Below the pieces are notes generated by a model. The model worked only from the letters and a program-made list of their open reading frames with translations, searched no databases and was not told the origin of the DNA. A stretch of DNA of 64,000 nucleotides from Diphasiastrum complanatum (taxonomy: Eukaryota; Streptophyta; Lycopodiopsida; Lycopodiales; Lycopodiaceae). Made by a program: the position numbers and the translations under genes. Positions 52,032-62,196 of the stretch are shown here, in pieces; position 1 is the stretch's first letter; every line of letters starts with the position of its first letter. The DNA is taken from the NCBI GenBank assembly GCA_029204225.1, contig CM055093.1:27811566-27875565 (forward strand), given 5' to 3'.

Positions 52032-54150
52032 AAGATGTCTCTTTGGTCATTGATAATAGAGCTACATCATCGGCATATAGCAGTATGGCAATCGGTATCT
52101 CCAAGGCTACATCCCAAACCACCACCATGGCTAATAACCTCCTCAAGCTCATCAATATATAACTCAGAGTGGTGAAAGGGAACAACCTTGTTCACCCCAA
52201 TAGTGCTCCAACATTGGATCTGGAAAATCGAACTCACTCCTGAAACAACCCAAACTCTCTGATATAGTGCCATCACTACCAATACTGTATCTGCGGGAAA
52301 GTCTAAGTCTCGCAACCTATGAATAAGCAATGGCCATGAAAGTGAATCAAAGGCTTCTTGAAATCTACAAAATAGCAATAAATTCTCTCTCGTCTGTGCT
52401 TGGCCTGCATAATAATGGAACGAAGTGTAATCAAATGATCAAGAGTGGAGTAGTGAGCTTTGAAACCTGCTTGACCCATGGCATACAACCTCTTGGTCTC
52501 CGCCTTTGTACTCATTGCAGACTAAAGGATGCTACCATAGATTGAGTTTTGCAATGACATTCCCAATCATAATGGTGTGGCAATTATCGGGTCTCATGGG
52601 ATCACCGCTCTTATGGATGGGATTAATGATGTTGGTGCACCAAAGAGGGAAACCAGTAATGACTCCATGTTTAAGGAGATTAGCAAGTATGGATGGAAGT
52701 GTATTAGGAGCATGGATAAGGAGCTCAGATTCTAGATCCTCAACATCACATGCATGATGCACTCTGGTCTTCTTGATGGCTGTAAGGACCATATCAGGCG
52801 TAAAGAGACAGAAATTCTAGGATCATGGGGAAATGAAATGGGAGTGTCAATAGGGATAGTGTACAAGGTGGTGGCATAGTTAATCCAAGTGCGAAGATCC
52901 ATTCATGGAGGTGGAGAATGAGGAGTGAACTCGCGCCAAAAGGCCCCAATGGATGAACTAAAGCGAAGGTTGATGGAGGTGGCATGAATGGTATTGTGCT
53001 TGGACAACTTCTTGGTGGTAATAATGGCACTCAGAGCTATACAAAGGTTGCTTAGTTGATCGAGATGAGGAGATTTTGGGACGGGAACAATGTGATGGGA
53101 AAGCTATTGCCGTAGCTGTGTGTAAAGCAATGGTGAGGAAAGCAGCTTGAGATTCTAGAGGTATATCATGGGGAAAATCATGAGTAATGTCATAAGAGAT
53201 TCTTGGTACAAGGGAATGGAAGTTTGTATCAAATATGTTTTTTGGTGCAAGGTTGAGATTGGAAGAAGGATGTTAAGTAGGTCGTATGGTGTGGCCAAAA
53301 TGTAAAGAGAAGCATGAATGGGGAATCGGCATCCACAGCAAAAGAAGATGTCATAGCTGAAAAATAGCACATTACTACATATATATACCTATCCAAACCA
53401 ATACATGTCTACTAAGGCGAATCTAGAGATAGTATGCCTGTATATCATGATTAATGAACTCAATAATTGGCTGTAAAATCTCTCTATACAAACATGCCAC
53501 CTCACCGGAGCTCTGCCACTCGAAGAATATGTCACTGCCCTATATGTTGAGTACCATTGAAAACCTGTACGATTTTGTTGACCTCTCTCACTACTCTCAT
53601 GTGTCTCAGTAAACAACAATATATCACCCCATGAAATAAAATTAACTAGATCGCTAGCTGTTGATGATGAATGAATCCTGTTACAATTCCACACTCCAAT
53701 TCGCAAGTAGTGTGGAAGGGGGCCTCGGGCGCTGTACTTGGGGAACCCAATCACATATTTCTTCTTACTATCAGTATATTTCACTTGTCCATCCCTGTAA
53801 ATAGCATTCCTAAATCACGAGCAGCCTAAGAACCTCTCTTCAACTTGCATAAATGTAAGGTCATCATCTAAAAAAAGAATTGTTCCCTCTAATTTGGCTT
53901 TAAGACATAATATCGATCCTCGTTCTTCTAGTGATGTAAAACGAATAATAAGAGTGATATGGTCTTTTTTTGTTCTCCAGGCACGATCCTTATGATGACC
54001 TGATGTGGTATCCAAGAAATGATCAGCTTCCTACAGTGCATGTTGGGTATCAGGAATACCTCTTACTCATACATTGTGCACTTTTTGTTCCCTTAATTTC
54101 TCTTTGGAAAGAGTGGCAACAATTAAACTAGTTATAGATGAAATCTTACC
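52032..54150 (-). mobile_element. LINE-G: ORF1 end, endonuclease and part of RT
   Basis: Minus strand: ORF1 C-part (DRAWRTKKDHITLIIRFTSLEE, FLDDDLTFMQVEER, about 53,820-54,015), then an endonuclease start (SWGDILLFTETHESSERG, about 53,600-53,640) in broken frames. RT follows: PDNCHTIMIGNVIAKL (about 52,535-52,590), FQEAFDSLSWPLLIHRLRDL (about 52,300-52,360) and the catalytic ILLYADDVALLS (about 52,045-52,080). It is cut right after the YADD box where it meets the Gypsy-F LTR, so the 3' end and tail are missing. Confidence 0.8.
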
Positions 54151-54159
54151 ATCATATTT

Positions 54160-55147
54160 TGGGAATAAGAAAGCTCATCTCTCACGCAGGAGAGGAAATA
54201 AATGGCCGTAGCTCAAAACATCTCTCACGTAGGAGAAGGAGAAGAATTTGAGATTTTAAGTTCTGCAATTTTAACCAAGACCGGGCGTCCGTCTTGAAAG
54301 AGAGTCCGAAAACCATTGATACCCCTTCAGGCAGCCTCTTTTATGCAAAACCTTTTGACGAAGCAAAGAATCGTAGAAACATTGTGGTGGGTTGGAGCTT
54401 ACCCACCCAAGCAGCAGATCTGACATCCTCTTTGAGTCCAAAGGTGGAATGAATAAAAGCATTTGCCTCAGCCATGAGGTCCTTACCCACAAAAGAAGCT
54501 CCCCTAACCCTGACATTGAGGGCCTTGAGATCTCGTTTTTGATGTTCTTGAATAGATTCAGAAATAACCTGCTTAGAACCCTTGAGCACATCAGCCCAAG
54601 AACTCTTCGATTGCTGAAGTTGCTGCTCCAAGGAGTGAACCCGTTCTTGCAGCTGCTTTGCCTTGTCTTCTGAATCTGCATTGCCGCTTCCTTCTTCTTC
54701 CTCTTCATCTGATTCCAGTTCATTCTTGAGGTAAGTAACATCAACCTCAAGAATGCCAACTTTGCCCTGTAAAGCTAAGACCGTGTTCTCCAGAGTGGAG
54801 ATTTGGAATGCTTGTTTCTTGATGATCGCAAGCAAGGATGCATTTTCCTCATGAAGAGAATTAATTATATGGGGGAAACCAGATAAAAATTCAGCTGAAA
54901 GAGACGGAGACAATGGGGGGGATGAAGATGAAGGGGTGAAAGAGGGAGAGGAGGAAGAAAGAGTAGAGGGGGTAGTGGCAGTAGGAGAAGAGGTGGAGCT
55001 TGCGAGAGTGGAGGGTAGGGCGAGGGAGAGGAAGCAAGAGAGGGAGGGGGCAATGTAAAGGGATTTGGAGCTGTAGAAGGGATGGCTGAGAAGGCAAAGG
55101 GAGAAGGGGGAGGGGTTTTCTTCCCCTTCTGATTCACAGATTGCCAA
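54160..55147 (-). pseudogene. Second LINE ORF1 (different subfamily)
   Basis: 268 residues on the minus strand: a Ser/Pro/Leu-rich N-part, a clear coiled coil (ENASLLAIIKKQAFQISTLE, QLQERVHSLEQQLQQSKSSW), an acidic run (SDEEEEEGSGN), then SWADVLKG and KALNVRVRGASF. It shares SWAD and LNVRVRG blocks with half-LINEs A, B and E but is otherwise different. The frame shifts near 54,340; the rest is in 54,759-54,271. Its 3' UTR and tail are not seen; ORF1 of LINE-G follows directly. Confidence 0.72.
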
Positions 55148-55189
55148 TCAGCCATAGTACCACCGCTATATACAGGATTAATGAGGGAA

Positions 55190-55510
55190 AAGGGGTAGAG
55201 GAAAGGCAAAAGGACAGGCAAAAGGAAGGGCAGGGACAGGGACAGGTAGTGAGGGGGCAACAGGAGCGGGTCAGGAGGCAAAAGGGAGGGCAGGGACAGG
55301 GACAAGTACATGTAGCAAGGAGATGGGCGGATATCGAGGGAGACAGGTAGCGACAGGTAGCGATGGCAGGAGGGAGGGAGAGGGAGATGGGCAGGCAGCA
55401 GGACAGGTAGCGAGGGAGACAGGGCAGGAATAGCTAGCGATGATAGGTAGCGATGGCAGATGGGAGGGACAGGTATGGCAGGTCAAGTAGCGATGGCAAG
55501 GTAGTGATGG
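55190..55510. repeat. Purine-rich minisatellite-like stretch
   Basis: Repeats of gggacagggacagg, gacaggtagcgatgg and ggagggag words with changing order. It joins the LINE ORF1 leader to the cut pol end of Gypsy-H. Either the LINE 5' UTR or filler at the breakpoint. Confidence 0.7.
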
Positions 55511-55514
55511 AGAG

Positions 55515-55692
55515 CCCTGGATCTCTCGGCCTTTATACTGAAAGCTGAGGGTGTTCTCCTGATAGTTTCTGTGGAGGGAAGGTCCTAAACTGTAGAGCCA
55601 ATCTCTCCCGAGAACAATGTCTGTTCGATCCAGGTGCATTATCTGAAAGTTTATTTGATCTTGGTACCCCTGAATACCAAGATTTAACTTAC
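55515..55692 (-). pseudogene. Gypsy-H protease C-part, cut
   Basis: The minus frame has INFQIMHLDRTDIVLGRDWL and NYQENTLSFQY, matching Gypsy-F at 48,800-48,930, then runs into the purine-rich stretch. A frame change separates it from the gag frame. Confidence 0.8.
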
Positions 55693-57135
55693 TTACCATA
55701 GTTTCCCATATTTTTTATCTTCACCCTTAGCTAATGAAACTATGTACCTATGCTGACTAGGTACTTCTGGTAGTTTAAGCTTTTTAACCAGGGTGTGGTT
55801 GATGAAATTATGGGTTGCCCCATCATCCACCATGACTCTTACTGACTGGTTACCAACTTTCCCATGCATACGTACTAGGTCATGCGGCCCAAAGCTGAAG
55901 GGTCTCGCTAGCATTGCAGAGGTCAGCTGGCAACAGTGTTCATGATCTTCATGATACACTTTGATCTCGGAAGCTGCCGAGTCACTGGGGAAACATACAG
56001 TCTGAACAAGATGAACTTGTTTTTTATCTTTCTTATCTTTTTTAGTGAAAGGCCCCTTGGGACACTGTCTGACTGTGTGTCCCTTGCCCATACACACAAA
56101 GCACAAACGTTCTTGTTTGGCTTTCTCAAAATCATCTGGTTTTAAGGGCTGTATGTGTGAAGGGCGTTTCTGAGGAGCTTCACCTTTAAATTTATCTTCT
56201 TTCTTTCTTTTTAAAAATTTCTTTTTAAATTGAAAGTCTTTCTGAGGAAGCTGCTCAAAAAGTGGTTGCTGTCTCGCTCTCTTCCTACCCACTGAATCAT
56301 CATAGATTTGAGCATATCTGAGAGCTTGCTCAAGGGTAGTAGGCGAGTTTCTCTGGACCTCTACTTTATATTCATCTTTGAGGCCACGGACAAATCCCCT
56401 GATTTTTTGATAGTCATCCATATTTTTAATCTTTAAAATTGCCTCTCGATACTGCGAGATATATTGGATGAGGGACTTGTCCATTACTGTTCTTTCCCAG
56501 GCTTCCCAGGCTCTATCAAGTTCATTCTCTGGTAGAAATTCTCTTAGGAAAGCTTCTTCAAAAGCTTTCCATGACCGGGGAGTCTGCCCAGTCTCCTGGA
56601 GATTTAACCACCACTTATAGGCCATAGGCCCTAAAGAAAGACTGGCCTCAATTGCTTGCAAATGGTCAGGGGTCTGTTTAAGAGCATGAATGTTCTTCCA
56701 TTTGCTGAGGAAGGTTTGTAGAATATCTGCATTTCTATCCTTCTCTTCCCCATTAAAAGTAGGAGGCTTTAAATCTTTAAAAACACTGGGGTGAGACCGT
56801 AAAGTCTCACCCGAAACTGATGGAAGTGGAGAAGGGGATAACTGAGAAGTGGAGGGAAGGCTTCCTTTCGCGGAGCTCAAAATCAAGTTTTTGAGTTCAG
56901 CGAACGAGTCGTCCACACTGGACTTGAAATTGGCTAATGCCAGCTTCAGTTCATCCACTTCTGTTACCAATTGGAGAAACTGCTCCTTGGTAACTAGTTC
57001 GTCGAGTTCTTCGGCGAACTGTTCCTGTTCTTCTACTTCCATGGGTTCCTTCCCTTTTCTGTAAGCCAAGGCTTCTGTTTCAAGTTCGTCGAAGCCTCTC
57101 TCCTGGGGTTGATCAGGTCCCTGAGGAGTGGTCAT
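55693..57135 (-). CDS. Gypsy-H Gag and protease N-part, intact frame
   Basis: 480 open residues beginning at a Met 700 nt after the primer site. An acidic N-part with a coiled-coil-like stretch (residues about 45-90), a retrotrans_gag domain (AYKWWLNLQETGQTPRSWKA, residues about 175-195; DKSLIQYISQYREAILKIK, about 217-237), a basic region, a CX2CX4HX4C knuckle (CFVCMGKGHTVRQC, about 349) and the protease site VMVDDGATHNFIN (about 440). It is the only gag in the F/H family here without stops. Confidence 0.88.
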   Translation of the reverse strand: MTTPQGPDQPQERGFDELETEALAYRKGKEPMEVEEQEQFAEELDELVTKEQFLQLVTEVDELKLALANFKSSVDDSFAELKNLILSSAKGSLPSTSQLSPSPLPSVSGETLRSHPSVFKDLKPPTFNGEEKDRNADILQTFLSKWKNIHALKQTPDHLQAIEASLSLGPMAYKWWLNLQETGQTPRSWKAFEEAFLREFLPENELDRAWEAWERTVMDKSLIQYISQYREAILKIKNMDDYQKIRGFVRGLKDEYKVEVQRNSPTTLEQALRYAQIYDDSVGRKRARQQPLFEQLPQKDFQFKKKFLKRKKEDKFKGEAPQKRPSHIQPLKPDDFEKAKQERLCFVCMGKGHTVRQCPKGPFTKKDKKDKKQVHLVQTVCFPSDSAASEIKVYHEDHEHCCQLTSAMLARPFSFGPHDLVRMHGKVGNQSVRVMVDDGATHNFINHTLVKKLKLPEVPSQHRYIVSLAKGEDKKYGKLW

Positions 57136-57833
57136 CTTCGAAACTGAAAGAGAGCTACCTTAACTTCTGAAGGAAAAAAGTCTAAAAGACTAATTTACAA
57201 CTGTAGAAGGGAAAGGAAAGATGACTTAGCTGTTTCTGAGGACTGTACTTCCAAAGAAAGAATCAAGAAAAGCCCTTTCAGCTCTTCCTCCACTGCTTTC
57301 AGATCTGCTGTCCGGAAAAATCAGAGATCAAGGTACCAAGAAAAAGAAACAAACTTCTGATCGTCTTGGCCCCTTCCCTCGCTGTCTGAGGTGTATACTT
57401 TTTGCTCCAAAATTCCCGTTTTAGGACCCAAAACAGTTGCAAACTTGTGGTTCCTGCCAAAGACCTTCAGCGCTGGACCTGCACCCACGATTCTGTCTCA
57501 GATCCGCTCCAAATTCCAGAAAATTTCACTCCAAATTCGAAGTTTCCACCCAATTTGGCAGCGCTGGACCTGCTCCACGTTTTCTATATAAAATGTGCTC
57601 AAAAATCCACAACTGATACATAAAAATCAAGGGTAAATCCCTGATTTTTCAGCGCTGAGCTTCTACAAGGGATTGTGCCTCAAACAACTGTAAATTCCCA
57701 GCAAATTTCAAGGATTTGAAAGCTGTTCCTACAGCGATTTTCCTCCTCAATTCTTTCCTGAGAATCTGAGAAATCTTTCCTATCTTCTGATAGCTTTCTC
57801 TACTGCTGTCCTGAACTCCCTAGGATGGAGATG

Positions 57834-57845
57834 GCTCTGATACCA
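57834..57845 (-). promoter_or_regulatory. Gypsy-H primer binding site
   Basis: Minus strand TGGTATCAGAGC, one base from the LTR end at 57,847. Confidence 0.92.
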
Positions 57846-57846
57846 G

Positions 57847-58204
57847 TGTAATAGATCCTAACACCACAGTAGGGCAAACACTAACTGATCCACCCAACCT
57901 TGCCTACTCCCTGATATAGAGTAAGCCCCTCCTAGCCCAGTGTGAGGACTGGTAGCATGCTACTGCCAAGTGTCGGCCACGTGGCACTGACGTGGCCGAC
58001 TGCACGTCGGGACCCAACTGGGGGCCCTATCCTGCTGACAGGGTCCCTAGGCTGTGTTAGGCCCGCCATGGCTATGGACCGTGCTGGGGCACACTACTCA
58101 CACTGTCTTGCCCTGTTGGTCATGTACGCTGGACACGACCCTGACTGTGGTATCTGACCTATCTGTGTTCTCTAGGGTTCGGCACTGGTTACGAGCTCGT
58201 AACA
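57847..58204 (-). repeat. Gypsy-H 5' LTR
   Basis: 358 bp, starts TGTTACGAGC on the minus strand; reverse complement of the Gypsy-F LTR with scattered differences. Confidence 0.92.
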
Positions 58205-58381
58205 ACTAGCCATTGACATTTTGGGCTTCTAGGGTGTACAAAAGGGGAAACTTTAATGGCCTCCCTAGCCTTTGACAAAAATGGCATCTTGGCTAGTTTT
58301 GGAAGGGAGCTTTTACTGCACCACGCCCCCACTCTCTTATGGAGGCCACTAGGTGTACTATCCAATGGGTTGGGGACAAAT
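58205..58381. other. Short unassigned spacer
   Basis: 177 bp between the Gypsy-H LTR and the tail of LINE-I. No feature seen. Confidence 0.5.
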
Positions 58382-58677
58382 GGCATAGAAAGAAAGGAAG
58401 GAAGCTTTATTAATGTCTTTTCCATGCCAAAAGGCATATAAGACTAAAAAGTACATGTCAAGTGTGTGGTAACCATGGGAGCATATAGAACGTCTCCAAT
58501 ATGAAAAACATCTATTACAAACTAAAATAGACACGTATGCGGTGTGTGTGCATACTGATCATATGTATCTATGTCAAGATGTCAAGACTGCGAAGCCTGT
58601 GCTGCTGCTGCTGCTGTACTGATACTATAAAAAGATGTGATGCGAGCCACAACATGAGAAAGCGCTGGAGCCTGCTA

Positions 58678-59955
58678 TCATCGTCTGTGGGCATGAGCGT
58701 GTGTAGCAGTGGCATGCCTCTGTGAATGATGTCTGGTGATCCTGGTAGTAACGTGATGGTGGGAAGTACACTGTCTCCGGTCTCTATGAGCATGTGAGCG
58801 GCTATCATCCTCGTCGTCGTCGTAATCCTCCTCCGGCACTAGATCACGTGATCTCCGCCTAGTAAAGAATGAAGTGATCAATGGCTGTGAGGTAGAATGT
58901 TGTGGTGTCCCGTATAAACCTCTCCGTAGTATGGACATCTCACGTATCATCAGAGCGACACATCGTGGGTCCTCATAGGCCACGAGAGAGCGTAGAGTGG
59001 TAGGCATGTCTTGAAACAGGCAGTGATACTGCCCTCTGATCTCATAGTATACAGGGCATCGAAAGATGAAGTGCTCCTCAGACTCCACCTCACCTAGAGA
59101 GCATAACTGGCAAATCCGCTCCTCTCTGGGAATACCATGAAATCTCCCAGTCTCAATAGCTAGCTGATGAGAAGACACCCTAAGCTGGCCCAGTGTGAAT
59201 CTGAGGCAATGTGATAGTTCCGAATCCAAGGAGCGTGGCATAACCGGGGCCCCTGATGTATCCAGCTCCAAGAAATGGGTCTGGTAGAAAGCTGGCTTAA
59301 CCCCTAACTGATTATGCCAAGTCCGCTCTAGGTATGTGCGATAGAGGAATCGTCTGATATACTGGTGGGTGCCTGAGGGTAGCTCTGTGATGAAGATACC
59401 AAATGTATCAAGTAGGAGGTGAGATGCCTGAGAGAACCATGATAACCTGTAGCCCTGATCATGAAGGTGTTGTGAAGAGAGTAGTGCAACCTGTGTGTAT
59501 CGTCTGTCTATCTCTGGTAACGCCTGTATCCTCTGTATATAAATGATGAGCTGAAGAGCTGTCTCGATTTGTAAAGGTGGAACTGCAAACTCAGCCAAGA
59601 GAATCTCATGTGGAACAGAAGGTTTCGCTCGAATCAGCCGGGCTAGCATGGTGGTCTGTAATCGTGAAAGACTGGCCCAATATGAGGGGAGACCTGTACA
59701 CCATGTCTCTGCCGCATATAGAGTTGTGGGGGTGACAATGGTATCAAAGAGGCGACATTTACTGCGAGCATCCTGAATGGACTTCCGGAAACAAAATTGC
59801 TCTAGCTGAACAAGGGAGGCATGCCCCTTCCCCAGTCGAGTGGTGGCGGCCTGTCTCATGCTAAAAATAGGACCTGAGAAAAGGATCCCCAGGTATGTGT
59901 AGGAAGGGACCACCTCTAAAACCTGTCCACCCAAAGTAAGCTGCTGTCGCTGCAT
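58678..59955 (-). pseudogene. LINE-I ORF2 C-terminal part
   Basis: 425 open residues after the RT palm. The thumb-like start has SYTYLGILFSGPIFSMRQAA and TLYAAETWC. Then a long helical region leads to a CCHC motif, CQLCSLGEVESEEHFIFRC (C-x2-C...H-x4-C), near 59,080-59,140. It ends in an Asp/Arg/His-rich tail. No RNase H domain. The zinc motif is usual at the end of LINE ORF2 and takes part in RNA/DNA binding. Confidence 0.82.
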
Positions 59956-60024
59956 GAATGCTCATGAAGTGTTGAAGACCATAACCTTGGTCTTCCCAAT
60001 GTTCACCCCTAGGCCCCATCTGGT

Positions 60025-60796
60025 TCAAAACTCATGTAGGCAGTCCAACTGTCGCTGGAGACCCTCTCTGGTCGGTGAGACCAATACCACATCATCGGCA
60101 TAAAGGAGGATAGCAATCAAGATGTCCCCAAGCTGGCAACCAGCACCGCCACACTGTGTAATGACTCGCTCCAACTCATCAATGTATAGGCCAAAGAGGA
60201 CTGGTGAGAGGGAACAACCCTGCTTCACCCCAATAGTGCTCCAAATGTGATCGGATATGCCACTGCTATGCCGGAAACATCCCAGAACACGCTCATAAAG
60301 TGCCATTATAGCAAGAACGATCTCGGTGGAGAAGCCAAGGTCTCGGAGTCTCTGGATGAGCAATGAGCGAGGAACGGAATCAAAGGCTTTCCTGAAGTCC
60401 ACAAAACAACAGTAAACCCTCTTTCTCTTGTGCCTCCTCAATCAGTGCCCGCAATGTGAAGATGTGGTCTGCAGTAGAGTAGTGGGCTCGAAAACCTGCC
60501 TGACCCATGGCATGTAATCTCCTAGCCTCCGCCTCTGTGCTCACAACCGACTGTAGGATAGTACCATATAGTTTCGCCAAGACATGTCCAATCATGATGG
60601 TGCGGTAGTTACTCGGAATCATGGGGTCACCATTCTTATGGATGGGGTGGATAATGTTAGTGCACCAGGATGATGGGAAACCGGAAACAACTGTGGAATT
60701 AAGAAGGGTGGCTATGGTGGGGGCAAGTAAGTCAGAGGCATGGGAAAGGAGTTCAGATTCAAGGTCTTCAATATCTCTGGCCTCGTGAGACTTCAT
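60025..60796 (-). pseudogene. LINE-I reverse transcriptase
   Basis: Two overlapping minus frames. The first has SNYRTIMIGHVLAKLYGTIL and MGQAGFRAHYSTADHIFTL. The second has FVDFRKAFDSVPRSLLIQRL, VKQGCSLSPVLFGLYIDELE and the catalytic AILLYADDVVLVSP (about 60,075-60,120). The shift between frames is near 60,410. The RT motifs are complete, which is rare in this window. Confidence 0.85.
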
Positions 60797-61126
60797 CTTC
60801 TAATGGCTGCAAGTACCATGTCAGAGGTGAAGGAGGAGAACTCGAATGGTTGTGGAGATATAGAGATCGGCGAGTGGGTAGGGACGGTATACAGACTGGT
60901 AGCATAATCGGTCCAAATGCGAAGGTCTTCCAGGAGAGGTGGTGGAGAGCGAGGGATGAACTCACGCCAAAAAGCGCCCGAAGAAGAATTGAAAAGAAGG
61001 TCAATAAGACGTTACCCTTCAGAATCGTCATAGGAATGCTTCTTACGACGGAGAACACGATGGTAGGAGCGTCTGGAAGATCGAAGCAAATGTGGGGCAT
61101 GGATACGTGAATAGGTTACTGACTGT

Positions 61127-61830
61127 TCAAGGGAAACGACACTCGGTATCGTACCATGGAGGGTGCAATGGTCGAGGTGTGTGGCGAGTCTTTTTGGGAT
61201 GGGGTTTTGTGGGGAGGGTTAGTGATGCAGCCGTGTGGAGAGAGGTGGTGAGGAAAGCAGCCTGGGTGTCGATTGGACTGTCATGAGGAAAGGAATGTAA
61301 AAGTGAAGCCAAGAACTGACGGTACAAAGGCATGTAAGTGAGATCAAATATGAATGTGGGTGCGCGGGTAAGCGTGGATGGTGTAGATGAATGAGTGGGT
61401 GGAAGGTGGCCAATATCGAAGGAGAGAAATGAGTGATCAGAAAGGGTGGTGGGAGAGACGTGGAAGTCAGAGACTATGGGTATAAAGGATGGTGACCCTA
61501 TGAGATAGTCAACGACACTATGTCCTCCACTGTGAGGGTGGCATGTATAACTGTCTGACTGTGGCCAGCAAGGTAAGCCATTATAAATGGCTAGCTCGTG
61601 TGCCTCTCCAAACTGTAGTAAGTGCTCACCATATGGAGTAGTAGGTCCCAAGCTATCCGCGGAGGTCCTGGTAACTCCAAGCATATCAATGTCAAGGGCA
61701 CGAACACGCAGCTGGTCAGTGGTGTCGAAGAACTCTGCCTGTCTCGAAGATGTCCGGGCATTAAAATCCCCTGTGAGGAGAATATGCCCCCGCTTTGAGA
61801 ATCTAATAATATCTGGTGAAAGGTCCTGAT
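61127..61830 (-). pseudogene. LINE-I endonuclease, C-terminal half
   Basis: The minus frame has the APE-type nuclease motifs HILLTGDFNART (metal/active-site Asp and Asn), HSGGHSVVDYLIGSPSF and TTLSDHSFLSFD (the final Asp-His pair). The N-terminal half with the catalytic Glu lies upstream of the truncation. Confidence 0.82.
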
Positions 61831-62196
61831 ATGAAACTATAAATGCATACAAAAAAACTAGAACCAAGGGAAAAGTCTTGGGATAAAGACATATAGACAT
61901 ATGCAGAAAATTTAATACACTGAAACATGATCAAATCTTGCAGAAGTAGTAGTGATCTCATGGAGGATAGAGAAGCTCAGCAGAAGGACCAACATTGTGT
62001 GTGTAACCTTCAGTGAAGTTCAGCATTGTCCTCTATGTGTGGATTATAGTCGCATAGAACATTAATATAGAAGTGTACATCTGGAAATTATTGATAGTAC
62101 TTAGACTGACAAGTATGTTACATCATCATTTTTTCCTATATATGTCGCTGTGTTTATTATCTGAGACTCTTTCTGGAGTGAACATTGTCCATCCAG
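61831..62196. other. Intron 5, 3' end
   Basis: AT-rich sequence ending in a pyrimidine-rich stretch and the acceptor atccag (62,191-62,196). No element seen. Confidence 0.6.

Larger units (their letters stand above)
55511..58204 (-). mobile_element. Gypsy-H, 5' part of a minus-strand copy
   Basis: Same family as Gypsy-F in opposite orientation. Minus strand: 5' LTR (58,204-57,847), primer site (57,845-57,834), leader, intact gag frame (57,135-55,693), then protease as far as NTLSFQYKGREIQ (about 55,515), where it is cut. RT, integrase and the 3' LTR are absent. Confidence 0.9.
58382..61830 (-). mobile_element. LINE-I, 5'-truncated non-LTR retrotransposon
   Basis: Minus strand: endonuclease C-part, RT, C-terminal domain, 3' UTR of about 280 bp and the family 3' end. 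That end is a hairpin (ATGCC TTTT GGCAT), GACATTAATAAAGC, then a pyrimidine tail of TTCC/TTTC units at 58,386-58,402. It starts within the endonuclease at 61,830, so ORF1 and the first half of the nuclease are missing. ORF2 has a frameshift between endonuclease and RT and stops near 60,022. It supplies the RT model for the half-LINEs, which share its 3' end. Confidence 0.85.

Noticed and set aside
58378-61850. Possible LINE-I target duplication (aaatggcata versus aaatgcata)
   Set aside because: Imperfect and AT-rich; not distinguishable from chance.
61960-62010. EAQQKDQ-like words resembling the end of exon 5 (QQKDQ)
   Set aside because: Too short, no splice sites, and exon 5 joins exon 6 in frame without it.
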